From DAOVRL01 sp964459805 (GTDB taxonomy: Bacteria; Planctomycetota; Phycisphaerae; Sedimentisphaerales; Anaerobacaceae): a DNA stretch of 6,262 nt. The translations under genes and the position numbers were made by a program. Every line of letters begins with the position of its first letter. Positions within the stretch are counted from its first letter, which is position 1. The notes beneath the pieces are model-generated. The model had not been told where the DNA came from. It saw only the letters and a program-made list of their open reading frames with translations, and did not search any database. The DNA is taken from assembly GCA_964459805.1 (NCBI GenBank), contig CAYWOD010000204.1:1-6262 (forward strand), read 5' to 3'. Below, in pieces: positions 1-6,142 of the stretch.

Positions 1-4
1 AAAA

Positions 5-34
5 CCTGGATTCCTGCTTTCGCAGGAATGACAA
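5..34. repeat. Short palindromic interspersed repeat (WIPAFAGMT type)
   Basis: ATTCCTGC (10-17) and GCAGGAAT (22-29) form a perfect 8-bp stem around the loop TTTC, followed by GACAAA. One frame reads WIPAFAGMT, a peptide familiar from spurious ORFs over a small repeat dispersed between genes in many bacterial genomes. Such elements are non-coding and usually intergenic; how they spread is unclear. Here the repeat ends directly at the start of a truncated gene and supplies both the in-frame stop (TGA 29-31) and an AGGA (24-27) upstream of its first ATG. The hairpin is seen directly; membership of the dispersed family is recalled, not tested. Confidence 0.65.
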
Positions 35-316
35 ATGCTGTTTCCGCAACAGGAGCTATTTAAGAGCTGTGCGGCCGTATATCACTTTGACCATTGGGAA
101 GGTGACGTCATCGAGCCGAACTCACCGCTGACAACCGTGATTATGGACGCGGACAAAACGGTCACCGCGGTATTCGTTGCCGCCGAGCCAAGATGCGGGG
201 ACGAATGCCACCCCATCCTCGAGGGGGACCTGAACCGCGATTGCTATGTCAACTTCGCGGACTTCGTATTGTACGCCGCCAAATGGATGGCTTGCACACA
301 CCCCGACTGCGATTAA
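35..316 (+). CDS. C-terminal remnant of a secreted InlB-repeat/dockerin-like protein (5'-truncated)
   Basis: This is a 93-codon reading frame. Residues ~15-47 match the second half of a divergent InlB B-repeat (YHFDHWEGD, then MDADKTVTAVF), a small beta-rich extracellular module. Residues 64-77 (GDLNRDCYVNFADF) resemble half of a type I dockerin calcium loop, with D65, N67, D69 and D76 as likely ligands. The tail to residue 93 has the W, C, CD ending common in large secreted planctomycete proteins. There is no signal peptide, and the first strands of the InlB module are missing. Residues 1-14 do not fit the domain, and the frame is closed by TGA at 29-31 inside the adjoining repeat. The likeliest reading is the 3' end of a larger gene cut by repeat insertion, deletion or frameshift. 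Another frame near 65-85 reads YLRAV, which would also fit the domain and hints at a frameshift. An AGGA 7 nt before the ATG could allow translation, but a functional product is doubtful. Confidence 0.6.
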   Translation: MLFPQQELFKSCAAVYHFDHWEGDVIEPNSPLTTVIMDADKTVTAVFVAAEPRCGDECHPILEGDLNRDCYVNFADFVLYAAKWMACTHPDCD

Positions 317-455
317 CATACACCATTCGAGCCGGTTTTAGAATAATCAATTATCAGCTTGAGCAAACCGTCGGCCGCTGGTAAACTGCCATTTGACATA
401 CGGCAGTTGTAAGGTAAGAAAGGATTTCAATAATCAATAGAATTGGGGTTGGCAG
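317..455. other. Intergenic region upstream of purD
   Basis: This 139-bp non-coding stretch holds the purD promoter candidate and dyad, and two copies of AATAATCAAT (342-351 and 429-438). A weak interrupted inverted repeat (331-338 against 365-375) follows the upstream fragment but has no T-run, so no intrinsic terminator is called. Confidence 0.6.
384..420 (+). promoter_or_regulatory. Candidate purD promoter with a dyad around the -35 box
   Basis: TTGACA at 393-398 is a perfect sigma70-type -35 hexamer. At a 16-bp spacing lies TAAGAA (415-420), a weak -10 sharing three of six positions with TATAAT, so transcription could begin near 427 and leave a leader of about 30 nt. The -35 box sits in the 11-nt centre of a perfect inverted repeat, AACTGCC (384-390) and GGCAGTT (402-408). 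A repressor bound there would block RNA polymerase, so the dyad is a possible operator. The bases are seen directly; function is inferred, and planctomycete promoter consensus is not well defined. Confidence 0.4.
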
Positions 456-1736
456 ATGAACGTACTATTGATTGGCAGTGGGGGGCGTGAGCATGCTCTG
501 GCTTGGAAGTTAGCTCAGTCGAAGGAGTTGGAGAAGCTGTATATTGCGCCGGGCAATCCGGGTACGGGGCAATGCGGTGAAAATATCCCAATCGGCGGCG
601 GCGAGACGGAGAAGCTGCTGGAATTCGCACAGCAGAACGAGGTCGGCCTGGTGGTGGTCGGCCCGGAGGACCCGCTTGCGGCGGGCGTGGTTGATGCGTT
701 CGAGGCTGGGGGGATAAAGGCTTTCGGACCCAGCGCCGAAGCGGCAAAGTTAGAAGCGGACAAGGCCTTTGCAAAGCAGCTTATGCGGAGCAGCTCGATA
801 TCGACTGCCGAGGGGAGAGTTTTCGATAGATTCAGCGACGCCAAGGCATATATCGCCAGCCGAGACGAGCCGGTGGTGGTAAAGGCCGCCGGGCTTGCAA
901 AGGGCAAAGGCGTTTTTGTGTGCGATGACCCTGCAGACGGCATCTTAGCGGCTGAGAAGATTATGTGCGATAATATCTTCGGCGAGGCGGGGGAGAGAAT
1001 CATCGTCGAGGATAAGCTTCTGGGCGAAGAGGCCTCGATACTGGCTTTTGTGGACGGGCGAAACATCTACATCATGGAGTCCTCGCAGGACCACAAACCG
1101 ATTGGTGACGGTGACACCGGGCCCAACACCGGCGGGATGGGCGCTTACAGCCCCGCACCGGTTGTGACGGAGGAATTGATGAATCAGATTACACGTGAGA
1201 TCCTTGTTCCGGTGGTCGATGGTATGAATCGCAGCGGCGCGCTTTACAAGGGCATCCTCTATGCGGGTATTATGGTTACTGCGGGGGGGCCGCGAGTGCT
1301 GGAGTTTAACGTTCGCTTCGGGGACCCCGAGACGCAGCCGATTCTTATGCGGCTCAAGAGCGACTTGCTGGAGGTCTGCCTTGCGGTCTGCGACGGGACG
1401 CTGGAGGATGTTACTCTCGAATGGGACCCTCGGCCGGCGGTTTGCGTGGTGATGGCTTCGGGCGGTTATCCGGGCGATTATGCCAAGGGCAAGAAGATAA
1501 CGGGGCTGGATGAGGCCGAGGAGATCGAAGACGTCATTGTGTTCCACGCCGGGACCAAGAGTGAGAATGGCGACGTTGTGACCAACGGCGGCAGGGTGTT
1601 AGGTGTGACCGCTTTGGGGGACGGGATCGCCGATGCAAAGGCTACAGCTTACAAGGCGGTGGAGAGAATAAAGTTCGACGGCGCATATTGCCGCCGGGAC
1701 ATTGCGGATAAAGCGATACAGAAGTGTAAGACGTAG
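456..1736 (+). CDS. purD: Phosphoribosylamine-glycine ligase (GAR synthetase)
   Basis: PurD catalyses the second step of de novo purine synthesis in the cytoplasm: 5-phosphoribosylamine + glycine + ATP gives glycinamide ribonucleotide. The 426 residues match the usual monofunctional bacterial length of 420-430. The N-domain has GSGGREHA (7-14), PGNPGT (32-37) and GPEDPLAAG (69-77). The ATP-grasp domain (~103-296) has the nucleotide-binding stretch VVKAAGLAKGKGV (141-153), SSQDHKPIGDGDTGPNTGG (209-227), and EFNVRFGDPETQP (283-295), where E283 and N285 are the expected magnesium ligands. The C-domain has GYPGDYAKG (337-345), GGRVLGVTA (378-386) and RRDI (413-416). Many homologues read KADGLA or KASGLA where this has KAAGLA; no catalytic residue appears lost. 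The ATG at 456 is chosen because MNVLLIGSGGREHA is the family N-terminus; the only Shine-Dalgarno-like sequence is a weak GGGG at 445-448. A same-strand AsmA-like gene follows after 67 bp. Confidence 0.97.
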   Translation: MNVLLIGSGGREHALAWKLAQSKELEKLYIAPGNPGTGQCGENIPIGGGETEKLLEFAQQNEVGLVVVGPEDPLAAGVVDAFEAGGIKAFGPSAEAAKLEADKAFAKQLMRSSSISTAEGRVFDRFSDAKAYIASRDEPVVVKAAGLAKGKGVFVCDDPADGILAAEKIMCDNIFGEAGERIIVEDKLLGEEASILAFVDGRNIYIMESSQDHKPIGDGDTGPNTGGMGAYSPAPVVTEELMNQITREILVPVVDGMNRSGALYKGILYAGIMVTAGGPRVLEFNVRFGDPETQPILMRLKSDLLEVCLAVCDGTLEDVTLEWDPRPAVCVVMASGGYPGDYAKGKKITGLDEAEEIEDVIVFHAGTKSENGDVVTNGGRVLGVTALGDGIADAKATAYKAVERIKFDGAYCRRDIADKAIQKCKT

Positions 1737-1803
1737 AACCGGGAGCGCAGAACCAGAGGGCCAAGATTGAAGGAGCGAGGTTCTTACGTATGGTTGTGAG
1801 GTC
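1737..1803 (+). promoter_or_regulatory. purD to AsmA-like spacer with a displaced strong Shine-Dalgarno sequence
   Basis: No terminator hairpin with a T-run is visible, so purD and the downstream gene may share a transcript. A purine-rich AAGGAGCGAGG (1770-1780) is the best ribosome binding site here. It lies too far from GTG 1804 (23 nt) and ATG 1831 (50 nt) for direct use, but suits ATG 1790, which opens a different frame of 30 codons ending at TAA 1880-1882. GAGG at 1798-1801 is only 2 nt from GTG 1804. Confidence 0.4.
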
Positions 1804-4800
1804 GTGGCTTTTACTTTTCGGCTTAATGAGATGCCTGCAAAACAGAACAAATCCGCCGCAGCGAGGATTGTCAGGAGAATAATCCGCTGGCTTGTTGCGG
1901 TTTCGATTTTGGCTGTTGTTTTATGGTTTGGGTTTATGCTGCTGGGGCGGGTTCTGTGCCACATCGCGATAGGCCAGATAGCCGAGCTGACCAACACAAG
2001 GATAGAGACCGGGTCGGTTGATTTCCGGCCCAACGGGTCGGTGTTCATCGAGAAGCTTGTAATCAGCCCTTACAAAAAGGCGGGGCCCGGGAAGGTCATC
2101 CTGAATGCCGAGAAGGTACATGCACGATTCAGCGTGGGTAGCTTATTGCTTCTGCGGCCGCATCTGAAACAGATAGACGTCAACGATTTTACGTTCAATG
2201 CGCAGTACGATCTGGACACGAGGCGGTGGAACCTATCGGCGTTGAAGATCAAGGCCCCGAAAAACACATCCGGAAAGATGCCTCTTGTCCGGCTGGAAAC
2301 GGGCAGGCTGCAATACACGAAGGTCTCCAAGGGAGAGGTGAAGGTTGCCGCGTCGGTGCCTGTTAGCGCCAAATTCGGGTTTGATCAACAAGGGCAGGGC
2401 GGTTACAGCTTCGATTTTACGACAGCGACGCTGTCGAGCGGTTTCGGCAAAAGCCGGCTAAAGGGTCTCTGGAAGCCGGGTTCGGTTACGATTGCCGGTG
2501 GGATTTCATCTGCTGACGTTCCCGCACTTGAGATGGCCTGGACGATAGACGTGATAGCGGCCGAGTTTAAGTATGATTCGAACGACGCCTTCTCGCTGGA
2601 TCTGCGGATAAAGAAGCTTCACTCAAAACGCAGTCCCCCTCTTGACAATTTTGCACTGATGGGCCCAAACTTTATCGAGAGGTCCGCCCCCTTTGGGGCC
2701 CTGCGAAGGTTTTTCAATCGATACAGTCCCTCCGGGCTGGTCGATGTCAAGGTTGAAGCGTCGGGAAATCTCAAGCGTTTGGGCGAGAGCACGCTAACGG
2801 GCAATGTCGGCTGCAACGATGTTGCGATCTCGTACAATAAGTTCCCCTATCGCATCGAGCGTTTGAAAGGCAGGATAGATTTCACGAAGGACGGAGTGAC
2901 GCTGGACAACCTGTCGGGCAGACACGGTGACGTGGAGCTTCTTTTCAACGGGTGGACGCGCGGCTTTGCGCCGGATTGGAAGTACGACATCCGAATCACC
3001 AGTGACAATATGGTGCTGGATGCCGATCTTTATGATGCTCTGAGCGAGAAGCAAAAGGGATTCTGGTCGGCTTTTTCGCCGAGCGGGCGGGCGGTGATAG
3101 ACTACCGATTCACTCGAAGCTCGCCCGATGAGAGAGCAAAACATCTTGTGGTCGAGCTTCAGGGGGTTGAGGCAGCATATCGCAACTTTCCTTATCCGTT
3201 GAAGAATCTGACGGGCAAGCTTTCCTTCGAGCCTGAGCGGGTGGTGATTTCGGACATAGTTTCCCAAGTCGATGGCCGCAGGATAGCCCTGGACGGTGAA
3301 GTGATGGGCCGGGGCACCGACCGTACGGCATACGATATTTTGATCAAGGTCAATAATATTCCGCTTGATCCGGTGCTGGAGGCTGCTTTGCCGAAGGAGC
3401 AAAAGGATTTGTACAGCGAATTTGGTCCTACCGGACTGGCCGATGGCAAGATAAGGGTCTCGAAGCCCGACCAGACTTCTGTTCCTGCAACCTTCACGGC
3501 CGATCTGTCTTTCAAAGAGGCCTCATTGAAGTCCGAGCAACTATTGCTGCCTGTTACTGAGATCACCGCCGGTGCTGTCTTTGCCTCGGACCTGATAAGC
3601 ATCAAGAATTTCTCCGGCCGCTATGGCGGCAGCCCTGTTTCTCTGTCAGGTCAAATCTGGCCCGGACAAAATGACCAACCGGCTCGGTACGACCTCTCGC
3701 TGAATTTCAAAGAAACCACGCTAAACGACGACTTGTTTGACCTTCTGCCGAAATCGGCAAGAAAAATCGTTACCGAATTTCATCCGCAGGGCAAAATAGA
3801 CCTCAGCGCTGATCTGAACAAGCTCGACGCGAACGATTATCCGGATTACAAGATAACGGTCAATTGTTTAGGCAACAGTGTGGATTTTCCGCAGTTCTCA
3901 TATCCTCTGAAGGACATCACGGGCACATTAACGATAACCCCGGAGACGATCAAATTCGAGGATGTCAATGCTTCTCCGGGTGATACTGTCTGGATAAGGT
4001 CAAATAAGGCGTACATAAAGCTGAACGGCGGCGTGACGCTGGCCGAGGGCGCCTTCAGCAGTGCGGTACTTGAGGTTGATGCCAACGACATTTACTTCGA
4101 GAGACGTCTCGGGGCCGCGCTGCCGGCGGCGATTCGCCCGTTCTGCAACAGGCTGGGTACTCACAGCCGATTCGACCTCGACCTCGATCAGCTAAAAGTT
4201 ACTCTTGACGATGCCGGAGACAAGGTTGTCGATATCAATGGAGTTATAAGGCTTAAGGACTGTTCGGCGCAAATATCCGGCGCGAAAACCAAATTCGACG
4301 CGGAATTTGACCTCGATAAGCTAAGGATTACTCCTGCGAATGACGGCGAAAAGAACATTGATATTAGAGGTTTGATAAGGCTCAAGGATTGTTCAGTGCA
4401 AGTATCCGGCACCACCATAGCATCGAGCGCAGAACTGGGCGTAACGGGCCTGTACAAAACCGGTCATGGCTTTGAGAGTTGCCATGTTTTTCTCGACGGC
4501 GGGAGATTCAAAATCTTAGGCAAATCTTTCACCAACGTAACAGCGGACATTTATTTCGACGGCGATCTGCATAAGTGGACGAGCGAGAACCTCAGCGCCG
4601 ATTGTTATGACGGCAAATTGACGGGTAAGCTGGAATTCGAGCAGTCTGCCGACGGCCCGCTGGAGTATGTGCTGCAGACGGGGTTTGAAAACGTGGACCT
4701 GAGGAAATTCCTCCTGGATACGAGGATGAAGGGAGGTCCCGAGCAAGACCGGACAACCGGCAAAATGGAAGGCTCGCTGAACATCCGGGCCCGCGCGGGC

Positions 4801-5247
4801 GAGGGCTCTTCTCGCATCGGTACGTGCAAGCTGTCCATTGTGGATATGCAGGTCGGCAGACTTTCGCCGTTGGCCAAGCTGCTGGCGGTCCTCAGATTCA
4901 CTGAGCCGACGGAGTTTGCGTTTGACCGGATGTTCGTTGATTCCTACATCAGGCACAACGACCTCCTTGTCAGAAAGCTTGATTTGTCCGGGGAATCCGT
5001 TGCCTTTTACGGTTCAGGCTCGATGGATCTCCAGAAGCGTGACATCAACTTGGATCTCATCGCGCGTGGTCAGCGGCTTGCGACGGCTGACCCGTCTATT
5101 CTGGAATCGCTTGCCGAAGGGCTTGGGCAGGCGGTTGTAAAAATAGAGGTCAGTGGTGATTTCTACGACCCACAGATAATAACCAGACCACTGCCGTTCA
5201 TCAAAGGCACGCTCGAAATCCTCGGCAAGCCTATCGAGCCGAAGTAG
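1804..5247 (+). CDS. Large AsmA-like envelope protein with repeated beta modules
   Basis: The protein has 1147 residues from GTG 1804, or 1138 from ATG 1831 (MPAKQNK). Upstream the frame closes at TGA 1768-1770 with no other start codon, and neither start has a well-spaced Shine-Dalgarno sequence. A basic segment (R21-R28) precedes one hydrophobic helix (~29-51), giving an inner-membrane anchor with the remainder outside the cytoplasm. Residues ~55-150 resemble an AsmA N-terminal region. Four modules of ~115-120 residues follow, beginning near F347 (FPY), F462 (FPYPLKNLTGKL), L582 and F698 (FSYPLKDITGTL). The first three carry a YD-x-(I/L) strand and an F-x-P-x-G motif (F424, F540, F659). Residues 793-869 hold a 43-residue tandem duplication. 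From ~G1006 to the end the pattern fits an AsmA-like C-terminal region. AsmA, TamB and YhdP relatives form long beta-grooves thought to carry phospholipids between membranes; that role here is inferred by analogy. There are no catalytic motifs. The gene is possibly cotranscribed with purD and converges on the NIPSNAP gene 32 bp away. Confidence 0.85.
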   Translation: MAFTFRLNEMPAKQNKSAAARIVRRIIRWLVAVSILAVVLWFGFMLLGRVLCHIAIGQIAELTNTRIETGSVDFRPNGSVFIEKLVISPYKKAGPGKVILNAEKVHARFSVGSLLLLRPHLKQIDVNDFTFNAQYDLDTRRWNLSALKIKAPKNTSGKMPLVRLETGRLQYTKVSKGEVKVAASVPVSAKFGFDQQGQGGYSFDFTTATLSSGFGKSRLKGLWKPGSVTIAGGISSADVPALEMAWTIDVIAAEFKYDSNDAFSLDLRIKKLHSKRSPPLDNFALMGPNFIERSAPFGALRRFFNRYSPSGLVDVKVEASGNLKRLGESTLTGNVGCNDVAISYNKFPYRIERLKGRIDFTKDGVTLDNLSGRHGDVELLFNGWTRGFAPDWKYDIRITSDNMVLDADLYDALSEKQKGFWSAFSPSGRAVIDYRFTRSSPDERAKHLVVELQGVEAAYRNFPYPLKNLTGKLSFEPERVVISDIVSQVDGRRIALDGEVMGRGTDRTAYDILIKVNNIPLDPVLEAALPKEQKDLYSEFGPTGLADGKIRVSKPDQTSVPATFTADLSFKEASLKSEQLLLPVTEITAGAVFASDLISIKNFSGRYGGSPVSLSGQIWPGQNDQPARYDLSLNFKETTLNDDLFDLLPKSARKIVTEFHPQGKIDLSADLNKLDANDYPDYKITVNCLGNSVDFPQFSYPLKDITGTLTITPETIKFEDVNASPGDTVWIRSNKAYIKLNGGVTLAEGAFSSAVLEVDANDIYFERRLGAALPAAIRPFCNRLGTHSRFDLDLDQLKVTLDDAGDKVVDINGVIRLKDCSAQISGAKTKFDAEFDLDKLRITPANDGEKNIDIRGLIRLKDCSVQVSGTTIASSAELGVTGLYKTGHGFESCHVFLDGGRFKILGKSFTNVTADIYFDGDLHKWTSENLSADCYDGKLTGKLEFEQSADGPLEYVLQTGFENVDLRKFLLDTRMKGGPEQDRTTGKMEGSLNIRARAGEGSSRIGTCKLSIVDMQVGRLSPLAKLLAVLRFTEPTEFAFDRMFVDSYIRHNDLLVRKLDLSGESVAFYGSGSMDLQKRDINLDLIARGQRLATADPSILESLAEGLGQAVVKIEVSGDFYDPQIITRPLPFIKGTLEILGKPIEPK
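4180..4410 (+). repeat. Tandem 129-bp duplication inside the AsmA-like gene
   Basis: Residues 793-826 and 836-869 align without gaps at 20 of 34 identical positions, sharing IRLKDCS and the ending SG; the period is 43 residues. The DNA is also similar: 23 of 28 bases match at the start of the units (4180 and 4309), and 32 of 39 at their ends (4243-4281 and 4372-4410). This points to a fairly recent in-frame duplication, unlike the older and diverged 115-120-residue modules before it. Confidence 0.85.
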
Positions 5248-5279
5248 ATTTTCCGTCCGGAACAACCCTGCCGCAGCGG
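5248..5279. other. Convergent intergenic gap
   Basis: Only 32 bp separate the stop codons of the AsmA-like and NIPSNAP genes. TTCCG/CGGAA (5251-5262, 2-nt centre) and CCG/CGG (5271-5279) are inverted repeats too small to be called a terminator, and neither has a T-run on the expected side. Confidence 0.6.
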
Positions 5280-6041
5280 TTATATCTGCGAATACGGCGT
5301 TGGCCGAAGGATTATGTCGGTGATGTTGGAAACGGTATCCTTGTAAGCGGGATTCGACCGGAGCTTCTTCCACTCCGGACTACCGCCGAAGACGCCCCAT
5401 TTTTTATCACGGTCCGCCAAATCATCGAAGGTCAGCATATAGGTCAGGTTAGGCATCATCGGTCCGATTACGGTCTCGCCGAAGAATACGGGCGTCAGGC
5501 CGGTCTTCTTGAAGATTGCTATCTCGCCGCCTTCATTGAACATCTCTATTTTCTTCTTTGCCGCCTTGATGCTGTGGCTCTCGTATATGCGGAGCTCGAA
5601 GATGCGGGGCTTTTTCTGCGGGGCTTCGAGCCTGGGCATATCTTTGAAGGCGACCATCAGTGAGCTTTTGACGCGGACGTATCCGGGATCGGACAAGGAG
5701 GCGTTGACGAAGTCGGAGCTGCGGAACTTGTCATCGTCAAGCAATTGTGCCGAGGTGTTCACCACCGACGCGAGGGACTTGTGGACAAGCATGACGTAAA
5801 GCGTCGGGTCGCTTGGCCCGTACTTTGCGTTGAAGACTCCGACCGGCCCGATTCCTATCCTATTCATTGCGGGTATCCCCACCTCGCGGAGGAAATTACC
5901 GACCAGGTTTTTCTTCGAGCCGACGTGCGTTCGGTAGCGTCTGAGCTCGAAATATTCACGTTTGCCTTCTGCTGCGGCTGTCGAGCCGAGCCCCGCCAGG
6001 CCTGCGAGGCCAGCTGCGGTCAGGAATTGACGTCTTTTCAT
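5280..6041 (-). CDS. Tat-exported protein with two NIPSNAP-type domains
   Basis: This 253-residue protein begins with a twin-arginine signal: KRRQFLT (2-8), a Gly/Ala/Leu-rich core, and an AAA cleavage site near residue 24. It should therefore be exported already folded. The mature part has two related halves, each opening with FELR-x-Y (31-36 and 148-153). The second half (~146-250) is the better NIPSNAP match, with ALA-poor helices, TGLTPVFFGE, a YMLTF strand and W followed by a Pro-Ala-Tyr ending. NIPSNAP domains adopt a dimeric alpha/beta-barrel (ferredoxin-like) fold; exported planctomycete members of similar length are common but have no known substrate or reaction. The ATG at 6041 is firm because AAGGAG (6050-6055) lies 8 nt upstream and the signal peptide starts at once. 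The stop is TAA at 5280-5282. The gene stands alone on its strand, with a hairpin in its probable leader. Confidence 0.88.
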   Translation of the reverse strand: MKRRQFLTAAGLAGLAGLGSTAAAEGKREYFELRRYRTHVGSKKNLVGNFLREVGIPAMNRIGIGPVGVFNAKYGPSDPTLYVMLVHKSLASVVNTSAQLLDDDKFRSSDFVNASLSDPGYVRVKSSLMVAFKDMPRLEAPQKKPRIFELRIYESHSIKAAKKKIEMFNEGGEIAIFKKTGLTPVFFGETVIGPMMPNLTYMLTFDDLADRDKKWGVFGGSPEWKKLRSNPAYKDTVSNITDIILRPTPYSQI

Positions 6042-6049
6042 TGCAGATT

Positions 6050-6055
6050 CTCCTT
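6050..6055 (-). promoter_or_regulatory. Ribosome binding site of the NIPSNAP gene
   Basis: AAGGAG on the minus strand lies 8 nt before the ATG at 6041. It is the only well-placed strong Shine-Dalgarno sequence in the window and fixes this start. Confidence 0.8.
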
Positions 6056-6066
6056 TTAAGTTCTGT

Positions 6067-6129
6067 CTTTTTGCCCGGTCAACTGTCGGACTTAGGTCCG
6101 ACTGACGGGGGACAGCTTACTGCAAAAAG
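6067..6129. repeat. Nested palindrome / hairpin in the NIPSNAP upstream region
   Basis: The core is a perfect 7-bp stem, GTCGGAC (6085-6091) and GTCCGAC (6096-6102), with loop TTAG. Outside a 3-nt bulge (6082-6084), GTCA (6078-6081) pairs with TGAC (6103-6106); after one mismatch, CCC (6074-6076) pairs with GGG (6108-6110). A further perfect 8-bp inverted repeat, CTTTTTGC (6067-6074) and GCAAAAAG (6122-6129), surrounds this and competes for C6074. No U-run follows the core hairpin on either strand, so it is not a standard terminator. It lies between a promoter candidate and the ribosome binding site, so it could shape the mRNA leader, or it may simply be a dispersed repeat. Confidence 0.6.
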
Positions 6130-6142
6130 GGATTGGCGTCAA
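6114..6142 (-). promoter_or_regulatory. Weak promoter candidate for the NIPSNAP gene
   Basis: On the minus strand TTGACG (6142-6137) and TAAGCT (6119-6114) are 17 bp apart. The -35 matches five of six consensus positions and the -10 only three. A start near 6107 would place the hairpin at the very 5' end of the transcript. This is inferred from spacing alone. Confidence 0.25.

Noticed and set aside
331..375. Terminator after the dockerin-like fragment
   Set aside because: The pairing of GCCGGTTT with AAACCGTCGGC needs a 3-nt bulge and a 26-nt loop, and no T-run follows.
342..438. Direct repeats AATAATCAAT (342-351 and 429-438) as target-site duplications of a small mobile element
   Set aside because: The 77 bp between them have no matching terminal inverted repeats, and AT-rich 10-mers can recur by chance; the 87-bp offset is also not a whole number of helical turns.
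515..1547. Long antisense reading frames of 183 and 200 codons across purD
   Set aside because: They lie wholly opposite a well-supported purD, have low-complexity Ser/Ala/Pro or Arg/His composition, and show no domain, so they follow from the GC-rich codon pattern of the real gene.
2794..3605. Antisense reading frames of up to 202 codons across the AsmA-like gene
   Set aside because: They overlap a continuous, repeat-bearing coding frame and have no recognisable motif or ribosome site.
5248..5279. Bidirectional terminator in the convergent gap
   Set aside because: The inverted repeats have stems of 3-5 bp with loops of 2-3 nt and no adjacent T-run.
5745..6059. Plus-strand 104-codon frame opposite the NIPSNAP N-terminus
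   Set aside because: The minus-strand gene has a Tat signal, a strong ribosome site and domain matches; the plus-strand frame has none of these.
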